Assembly (NCBI GenBank): GCA_905250885.1
Contig: CAJNOQ010003295.1
Span: 1-20,744, forward strand
DNA from: Didymodactylos carnosus
Lineage: Eukaryota; Rotifera; Eurotatoria; Philodinida; Philodinidae
Length of the DNA stretch: 20,744 bases
Reading direction: 5' to 3'
Shown here piece after piece: positions 10,990-18,600 of this stretch. The position numbers were made by a program, and so were the translations under genes. Below the pieces are notes generated by a model that had not been told where the DNA came from, ran no database searches, and worked only from the letters and a program-made list of their open reading frames with translations. The first letter of the stretch is position 1, and each line of letters begins with the position of its first letter.

Positions 10990-12240
10990 AGATTTGCATC
11001 ACAAGCGTTAGCTACTGATTTGAAAAATATCGTCGGAAATGATCATGTATCTTATACTCAAGCTGTCTGAGATCAACATGCATGAAATGAATCTTTCCCT
11101 AAGTATGAATGATATATTTTTTTACCTTTTATTAGAATGTTAAATGTAATTTTTAAGACCATATCAAACTCGATGTAGTGGTATTTGCAACAAGTACAGA
11201 TGCAGTTAGTAACATAGTTAAATATTGTTCATCAAAACAAATTCCAGTAATACAATTCGGAACAGGAACTGGAGTAGAAGATGGAGTCATAGCCACCAAC
11301 GTAAGTTAGCCAGTGTTTTATCTGGGTATCGTTTTTCGAGTGGACGGTTGAAATTTTCGGAGGGACTGCTGACTAAAAAAGTTTTGCTAAAACGAAATCA
11401 ACTGTTTAGTTTCGGATGGGCACTGTCCACTCGGTCCACCCACTAGATAAATCACTGAGGTTAGCACGATTAGTTCGAAGTTTTATTACATCATATCTCA
11501 ATTCGAAGGGTGACGTATGCCTAAATTTAACAAAAATGAATAAAATTATTTAGGTCGGATGCGGAGGATTTTGATTGTACAGTTCAAGCTGATGTTTCAC
11601 AAAATTCGTTAAATACTTTTCTAAGAGATAAGAGTCTATGGTTTCCTGTTGATCCACTAAATGTGAGAATTCATTTATTGTTAACATACTTTGTCATGAA
11701 TTAAATCGTTTATTTGTTTTCATTAACATAGATACGGAACAATGAGAGAAAATGTAATAAACATGGAAATAGTGAGGGTTAATGGTAGTATTATTAAAAC
11801 AGCTGGTCTCAAAGATCGTCGAAGTGAACATGACAAAAGACGAAAACACATGATTAGATTTATTTTAAATTTTTTTCATCAGCAAGACATTTTCTGGTTA
11901 TAAGTTAACAAATTTATTTATGGGTATTGAGGACACTTTGAGTATTATAACTGAAGCTACTCTTAGACCCCATGAACCGTGCACGCTGTACCAGAAGCGG
12001 TATACAGAGTCTTCTTTGTACAGTTCACATTGGTGTCAAAAGTGTTTGATTTTACATCTAAGATTTTGGCGGTTGTTTATCTGTTTAAAAAATAAATTGT
12101 TATTTAGCTGTTAATATTACTGACAAACATTTACTGGTGGATGAATTTGGACTACATGAAATTAATAGTATTAATTTAATACAATGAAAATAATTAAAAC
12201 AGCATTATATCCATTATGGATATTAAATTCAGGAAAAGTT
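10990..12240 (+). pseudogene. LDHD: Decayed D-lactate dehydrogenase (LDHD), FAD-linked, mitochondrial type
   Basis: LDHD oxidises D-lactate to pyruvate with FAD in mitochondria. Collinear fragments in family order remain: LATDLKNIVGNDHVS (10990-11100); DVVVFATSTDAVSNIVKYC to VIQFGTGTGVEDG (11160-11300, the PIIPFGTGTGLEGG region); DAEDFDCTVQADV to SLWFPVDP (11554-11662); YGTMRENVINMEIV (11732 on); KTFSGYKLTNLFMGIEDTLS to TLRPHE (11884 on); then after a frameshift VPEAVYRVFF (about 11988); finally LLVDEFGLHEIN (about 12130-12166) and MKIIKTALYPLWILNSGKV (12183-12240). Inactivating lesions: in-frame TGA at 11068-11070 and 11083-11085 where Arg is expected; loss of the CGMAATGASGTN block; loss of most of the C-terminal half including the GHVGDGNFH and GEHGIG regions; a 14-nt frameshifting insertion at 12167-12180. 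Splice sites are partly preserved, so it decayed in place rather than being retroposed. Confidence 0.88.
11303..11465. mobile_element. 147-nt hAT-like MITE with target-site duplication
   Basis: The element occupies 11311-11457. Its terminal inverted repeats read CAGTGTTTTATCTGGGT at the left and, on the opposite strand, CAGTGATTTATCTAGTGGGT at the right. A second inner pair, GAGTGGAC/GTCCACTC, adds palindromic structure. The flanking 8-mers AAGTTAGC (11303-11310) and AGGTTAGC (11458-11465) differ at one position, the 8-bp duplication typical of hAT transposition. It lies within ten bases of the GTAAGT donor of an LDHD pseudogene intron. No coding capacity. Confidence 0.85.
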
Positions 12241-13605
12241 GAATTTTATTATTATTATACATTTCTTAAAAGTGTTATTTTGACGAAGAAAGTTTCATTC
12301 TTTACTAAACAGTTTTTGTTTGTTGATGAAATGCTCTAGAACATGTAAAGACTCAATTTCGTACAAATGTGTTTAAAACACACGTGAATCTCGAAACGTT
12401 ACATCCACAGCAGGAAAGAACAGAATATAATCTTCATTAGGAGGAGCATCAAAAAATTTAATCCCACTTACCTCTGATTTTCGAACATTAGACTTAATCA
12501 AATTTATTACTGTCTATGATTTTATTTTTGTTTGTTTGTTTGTTGGTCTATTTAAATTTAAAATGCTGAATGTTTTTTATTTTTTCTGTTACCTTCAAAT
12601 TTATACGCAAAAATGTTTTGATAATACTTTGTTAATAATAATTTGTTGTACTAATTTCAACTTGTCATAAACATTTTCTTAATAATAACAACAAAAGCAA
12701 CGAAATATTTGGTTGACCGCTTTTAGTTCTGTTTTTGTTTTGTTTACATTACCTTTTATGACACTCGAAATGTTTCCATTACTTTGATAAAAAAGAATAC
12801 ATTGGATCTGTAAGAATAAGAAGAATAGTTTCTTAATCGATAAAGTTTGACTGAAGAAAAGAATCATAGTCGCTAGTGTAAGAAAATACAATGCTGTGAA
12901 GCTAGTTTACGGAGAATTTGGCTAAAACGAACACAGACGGAAGTGACTTATCCACAAAATTTTGCATAGGGAATGACCGTTATGGTCGAAGGACTTTCAA
13001 AATGTTAGAAAATGATTTGATTCATTATCATTCGATTCTGGACGATATACTACAAGAAAAAATATTTTTGCATGGTGAGAGTAACAGTAATTTCAAAAGG
13101 AAAATTTTGTTGGACATCGTTTTCTGCAAGTGCAATTCGCATACGGATTACATCATTTTTAATGTGTGCTAAGCAACCATTGTCAACGTAGGATAAAAAC
13201 GTAGGATTGTACCGAAGAATAATATTTTTCATGAATTGTGTGCAAAGTGTTTCTGGATAAATCATACATAATCTGAAAGTAGGTCTTCTGGACTATCGAT
13301 TCATAAAAATAATTTTTGTTTTTACACTTTCGCTTCGGAAAAAATAATTGTTCTTTCTACGCTGAAGGTTTTCCCAAAATCCTTATGTAGTATAGTGAGT
13401 TTCTACACTTTCGACAACTTCAAATCCGATGAAACTTTCACAGAATATCCTTCTACTTGTGATACATCTTTACAGGCAACATAAAGATGCATAAATGGTC
13501 CTGAGTTACAAGTTTTCCAAAACCCCTGGCTTTTGAGATAAAATCCACCTTTCCCAGGCTAGACACATTTTTATTTGAAAAATAATTACATATTCGGAAG
13601 CAGCA
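12241..13605. other. Unassigned region between LDHD remnant and inverted-repeat cluster
   Basis: No recognisable gene. One frame at about 12340-12430 reads EHVKTQFRTNVFKTHVNLET before stops, and could be a coding relic, but I recognise no family. Frames on both strands overlap at 12918-13172 (+) and 13050-13265 (-); at most one could be real and neither shows known motifs. A TTTG tract lies at 12525-12546. Sequence at 13270-13600 looks like old repeat-derived DNA but has no clear boundaries. Confidence 0.5.
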
Positions 13606-13891
13606 AATAATCGAACATCGATTACTCGAGGTTTAAACGAAAGAACTTCTATTATTTTCGATTTCAAAATCGGTGCATACCTAATGATCTGAGATTTTTC
13701 TTCTTATTTTTTCCAATCCGCATCACTAAATGATACAGATTGGAAAAAATAAGAAAAAAAATCTCAGGTCATTACAATTACGTTATTCTAGATAGAATTC
13801 CAGACTGGATTTGGCCGTAGTAGAAAAACTGAATATTCCTTCTTCTAAGAACGAATAACTGTATATTTCACTTATTCGAACACATAAATCA
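13606..13891. repeat. 286-nt inverted repeat, left arm
   Basis: This segment is the reverse complement of 15996-16281 over its whole length with no gaps. By eye there is one difference (GAATTCCA here near 13795-13802, GAATCCCA equivalent in the other arm). Similarity stops abruptly at both ends. It contains an internal palindrome at 13682-13774. The two arms enclose about 2.1 kb including two large palindromes and NF-kB exons 1-2. Confidence 0.95.
13682..13774. repeat. Internal palindrome of the 286-nt repeat
   Basis: Arms of 44 nt (13682-13725 and 13731-13774) pair with about 40 of 44 positions matching around a 5-nt loop. The arms carry TCTGAGATTT and CTTATTTTTTCCAATC blocks. The same hairpin recurs at 16113-16205 in the right copy. 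Confidence 0.85.
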
Positions 13892-13966
13892 ATAATTGAT
13901 GGTTTGACTTTTTTTAAGCAACAGAAATTTTTTTTTTCTTGCGTTCTTTGAAAAAAAATTCTTATC

Positions 13967-14450
13967 TCAGTGAAGCACCTCTCGAAAAGTCTGACTGATC
14001 GCGACCGCTCTGCCTGACACACTGTATGGCTTGTCAATATGTTCCCACTGTGTGCCGCATACAGGCAATTTTGACTTGGCACGTGGAGATATGCTAGAAA
14101 AGTGATACGAAAGTCTCTAAGCACTCTTTTTATAGGTTTTCGTATATGCTATTTTCCATGGCATGGTCTTCAAACTTTCCAAGTATGTTCGGTTTTTCAG
14201 AGATAGGATCTCTGGAAAACCAATACAAGCGTACTTGGAAAGTTTGAAGACCATGCCATGGAAAATAGCATATACGAAAACCTATAAAAAGAGTGCTTAG
14301 AGACTTTCGTATCACTTTTCTAGCATATCTCCACGTGCCAAGTCAAAATTGCCTGTATGCGGCACACAGTGGGAACATATTGACAAGCCATACAGTGTGT
14401 CAGGCAGAGCGGTCGCGATCAGTCAGACTTTTCGAGAGGTGCTTCACTGA
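13967..14450. repeat. Perfect palindrome with 219-nt arms
   Basis: The left arm 13967-14185 and right arm 14232-14450 are exact reverse complements by eye, with equal length and no gaps. A 46-nt centre includes the smaller dyad AGAGAT-AGG-ATCTCT. Because the arms are identical, the same open frame appears on both strands; it is a by-product, not a gene. The ends read TCAGTGAAGC and GCTTCACTGA, with a CAGTG..CACTG core like hAT termini. Composition is less AT-rich than the surroundings, suggesting a separate origin. Confidence 0.92.
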
Positions 14451-15059
14451 CGAGGGAACCTTTCGAGGTGATTAAAAGCTTTTTGATCGGCATCTAGTGG
14501 GTTATGGGTTATCGACCATACTGATTCCGAATATGATCATGGGACTGGCCCATAGCTCTTCGAACATCCAGTCTTCTGGAAAACCAGTTTTTCAGAAATC
14601 ACAAAAAATAATCCAAGCCTTTCTTAATAATGCAGGATTGTAGCGCGCAAATTTCTGATTAAAATGATACATTCCCCAGCTCTACACGACCTTTCTTTGC
14701 AAAGTTATAGAATTTATAAGAGCCCTACATTAATTCTTTCCTTCTTATTTCTGTAGCTTTGAGCTGACAATGAACAATTTAAGGCTCTTCTTATAAATTC
14801 TATAACTTTGCAAAGAAAGGTCGTGTAGAGCTGGGGAATGTATCATTTTAATCAGAAATTTGCGCGCTACAATCCTGCATTATTAAGAAAGGCTTGGATT
14901 ATTTTTTGTGATTTCTGAAAAACTGGTTTTCCAGAAGACTGGATGTTCGAAGAGCTATGGGCCAGTCCCATGATCATATTCGGAATCAGCATGGTCGATA
15001 ACCTATAACCCACTAGAGGTCGATCAAAAAGCTTTTAATCACCTCGAAAGGTTCCCTCG
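14451..15059. repeat. Large palindrome with 274/277-nt arms
   Basis: The left arm 14451-14724 and right arm 14783-15059 are near-perfect reverse complements. I count four substitutions close to the outer end (near 14491-14533 versus the mirrored bases) and one 3-nt indel beside the 58-nt loop (14725-14782). It abuts the preceding palindrome with no spacer. The arms hold no convincing coding sequence. Confidence 0.92.
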
Positions 15060-15111
15060 TGAGATAAGAATTTTTTTTCAAAGAAAGGAAGAAAAAAAAC
15101 ATTGTGCTGGA

Positions 15112-15609
15112 AAAATCGAGAATTATTAATTTTTTTGGGGAATGTGCCCCCTCTCCCAGTAACGTCAGCCTTGGTGCGTTGTCGATATTCATGGTTATTT
15201 CTAAGAGAATCACAGATTCCAGATAATGTTAAAGGCTTGCGTGAAACGTTAAAAATGTATATATAAAGTAAACGTATGACCAAAACAAGAAAACCGAAAG
15301 AGAAAAAAAATAAAATAAGAGTTAAGGTAATCTGCACTCATACACATAGTCGCATTAAGAGAAGAGGTTAATATCTATAACTTTCGATCGTATTATTTAA
15401 GTAATTGCCCAATACACTGTCAATTTTTACCATCAGTGTGGTTTTTCTTTGAGCTCATAATACAAATAGTTATCTTTGACATTAATATTTGCATTTAATT
15501 ATACAGAAAAAGTTTGAGAAAAAGTATAATCCTTCAATTCTAGATTATTGATATATAATATTCGATATTCGCTTCGATTTTAACACAGTTATTGTCAAAA
15601 ACATAAGTG
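15112..15609 (+). promoter_or_regulatory. Presumed 5' region of the NF-kB gene
   Basis: About 500 nt separate the palindromes from the first NF-kB start codon, so the promoter should lie here. It contains a G/C-rich GGGGAATGTGCCCC motif near 15138-15151 and otherwise AT-rich sequence; no firm TATA or initiator can be picked out. The assignment is from position only. Confidence 0.35.
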
Positions 15610-18600
15610 ATGTCATCTGGTAAGAATAGAAAAAAACGTATATGCTACTTGTTTTTTTAACTGTTTTATTTTATATCTAGAAAATCCATGTGACAATATG
15701 CCATCGCCAAATCCAATTGCCTTAGACGAACTATTGGAACATATTGACGCAGAACCGATTCATGTTATGCCATCGCCAAATCCGATTGCCTTAAACAGAC
15801 TATTGGACCCAGAACTGAGTCAAGGTAAGAATAATAAACGTTATTGTTTATGTACAGCCCCTCGCTAACAGAAATACACGCGCCTACTTGTTGAAGTACA
15901 TCGATATTAGCAGTTTGTTTGTATGATCATACAGAAAAACGAACTCATAATCTCTCGTTTTGAAAGTTACAGTGGAATTATAAGAAACTTTCTGATGATT
16001 TATGTGTTCGAATAAGTGAAATATACAGTTATTCGTTCTTAGAAGAAGGAATATTCAGTTTTTCTACTACGGCCAAATCCAGTCTGGGATTCTATCTAGA
16101 ATAACGTAATTGTAATGACCTGAGATTTTTTTTCTTATTTTTTCCAATCTGTATCATTTAGTGATGCGGATTGGAAAAAATAAGAAGAAAAATCTCAGAT
16201 CATTAGGTATGCACCGATTTTGAAATCGAAAATAATAGAAGTTCTTTCGTTTAAACCTCGAGTAATCGATGTTCGATTATTCGATTTTTAATCGAAATCG
16301 ATGCAATCTAGCATCATCATTGCTACTTTGTTATGTAAACAAAGTGACAATCACTCAAAGTTTTAAATGCTTTGAAATAAAAATAACCCTTTTTTCTTTC
16401 TCAGCCATGTGTAATTCTTTGTAAATTGCATTACGTACGAGAAACAAACATTAGTCATCGATGGAATATTTTCAAACTTTTCTTCTGATAAAGTATAAGC
16501 AAATAGAAGGCAGACACTTTGTATGCATACATTTCCCCATTGAGAGATATGCAGTAAGGTCAGAAAAGCTTAAAAGACAAGCTTATTTTTAGTAATTTAA
16601 TAGTATCAGTCTAACTGTTATTTGGCTAACATTGAACTAATAGTAAAAATTAAACAACTTTAATAGTAAAAACCACATTGAGACAGGGTTACTCACTGAT
16701 CTCATTCCTTGCAAGATTCTTTACTTTTGACATTTCAGCCAAGAATCTTTCTTACAAAAAGGTAAAACATCAGTAAATATTCAAAGCAAGAATCTTGCCT
16801 GATTTCTTAAGACAAATTTAAAAAGTCTTGTCTGAAATGGCAAGAAGCAGAAATCACTCAAGAAAATCGAAAAGGAAAGCGATCTGCTGTGACATGAAGT
16901 GGAACGGTACGAACAGAATATCTCGAGAACGAAAAAATATAGAGTTCGGGCTTTTATCGTTTTGCAGAGACGATTTTGCTCATATATTTTCGGATAAGAG
17001 ATCTCAATAATGTACGTGACGGCAGATACGGCAAAACCGTCGGAGCAATGACAGGGGTGTCCGGATACCTTGGAGGCAGGAGAGAGGCGAAGTCAATTTC
17101 GGAGTAAAGTTTTATGCTTTTAAAAACTAAAAAAGAAAAGATAAATATTCTAGGCGATTTTCTTCTAAAGCAAGACTGAATTTCCTTTTATCTAACTCTA
17201 TTTAATTCAACACAAAGCCTTATAATATAAAAGCACCTTATAAACACTTTATAATATAAAAATACATTTACTGAAGCCATGATACAGTCTATTCTACTTA
17301 TCTTATCTTATTATGTACATAACAGAAATTTTATTTTCTATCAAATGCAGAAAGAGAAAAAACAAATGCTTTACTTTAAAAATAAAAGTAAATATTTTAC
17401 CTTTGAAAAACAGGGGAAGAATTCCTCCCTTCTCCTCCCCTCCTTATCAGGGCACTCCTGAGCCGTGGGGACGATGCCCACATAGATTATGGAATGTAAA
17501 AAAACATGAAAACGGGATGTTGAGCGACTCTCAAAACGTTAGGAATTTATTTCTTTGAATTTGTTGGCTTTTAACTTACTCCGCCGCCTTTTGCTTGATA
17601 GATCATAAAAGATCAGATTACCACTTATAGAAGACAGAATGAATATAAATTCTAATATTACGGTTGGATAAACAAAAGTATAAACTATGCTAGTCCGATA
17701 GCTTTGTATCATATCATATTTTAGAGGAAAAACGTTTTCTGACACATGTAGATTTCACTGTTTATGACTCATAAAACCTTGGGAATAAATGGAAGTATAA
17801 GTTATCAGTCGTTCTAACTTTCGTCTCAAAATTTGTTTTCCAAAAAAGTAGAAAAAGATTTAAATGAGATATAAATAATATTATTATTTTTATCGAATAT
17901 AAAAAGGAAGATTTTCTTCTCTTCTAGGTTATGGTCCTCCATCGGGTGTAAATCCCTATCATTCATGGCCTGTGCAATCATCTCAAAATTCTATGCAATC
18001 ACCTCAAAATTCACAAGGTAAAAGTTCTGATAAAAGATAGGACTACAAAAAATTAAAAAAAAACAAAAACCTAATTATAGAAGTCTAAGAGAGTCAAATG
18101 TAGCATTATTTTCTTTTACTGATTAGATAGTTTGCATTTGCTCGATGATAATATGTTCGAGATGGCTTTTGTTAATCAACCACGCATCAAAATAATTGCT
18201 CAACCAAAAGCAATTTACCGTGAACGATATCTTGCTGATTTTGACAAGGAACTAAACCGTGCATCAAGATTTATTAGGAGTAGTGAGAAGAATCATAATT
18301 ATCCGTCTATAAAAGTATAACATTTTTTTTTGTTATTTATTATAACCAACACATTTTTTATGCGCTTTAGATTCCAACTGTATATCGAGATACTCAAAAT
18401 TTGATTCGAGTAGCATTAGTCACAGTGCCAACTTCTACCGCTCCAGATCGGTATGTTCATCCTTATTCACTTACAGTACCAGAATCAGAAACGGGTGTAA
18501 TTCACGATAAAAAATCAAATGCATTATATTTTCCAATCACAGAACAAGATATTGAAGAAAAAAATGATGGAATTAAACGGTAAGTAAAACGTTTTTCATT

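Larger units (their letters stand above)
13919..15111. mobile_element. Composite foldback element with nested palindrome
   Basis: Outer arms 13919-13969 and 15060-15111 are imperfect inverted repeats sharing TTCTTTGAAAAAAAATTCTT and then ATCTCA in the left orientation. Directly inside them lie two abutting palindromes, 13967-14450 and 14451-15059. The outer arms plus the second palindrome would form one continuous longer palindrome if the first were removed, since the right side reads CCCTCG-TGAGATAAG without interruption. No transposase or other coding sequence is present, and no flanking target duplication was identified. Confidence 0.7.

Noticed and set aside
12340..12430. Possible exon relic reading EHVKTQFRTNVFKTHVNLET
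   Set aside because: Short, followed by in-frame stops, no family recognised; not enough to call a pseudogene.
12918..13265. Overlapping open frames on both strands (84 codons +, 71 codons -)
   Set aside because: They overlap in opposite orientations, show no known motif, and have no supporting splice structure; at most a faint relic.
14293..14475. 60-codon + strand frame whose first 52 residues also occur in a - strand frame at 13783-14124
   Set aside because: The two readings are the same peptide because the palindrome arms are identical; there is no family similarity or initiation context, so it is a by-product of the repeat.
15138..15151. GGGGAATGTGCCCC considered as a kB autoregulatory site upstream of the NF-kB gene
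   Set aside because: The spacing between the G and C runs is too long for the GGGRNNYYCC consensus; kept only as a note on the 5' region.
15035..15337. 100-codon - strand frame with a hydrophobic start
   Set aside because: Runs into the palindrome arm and the putative NF-kB 5' region; no motif.
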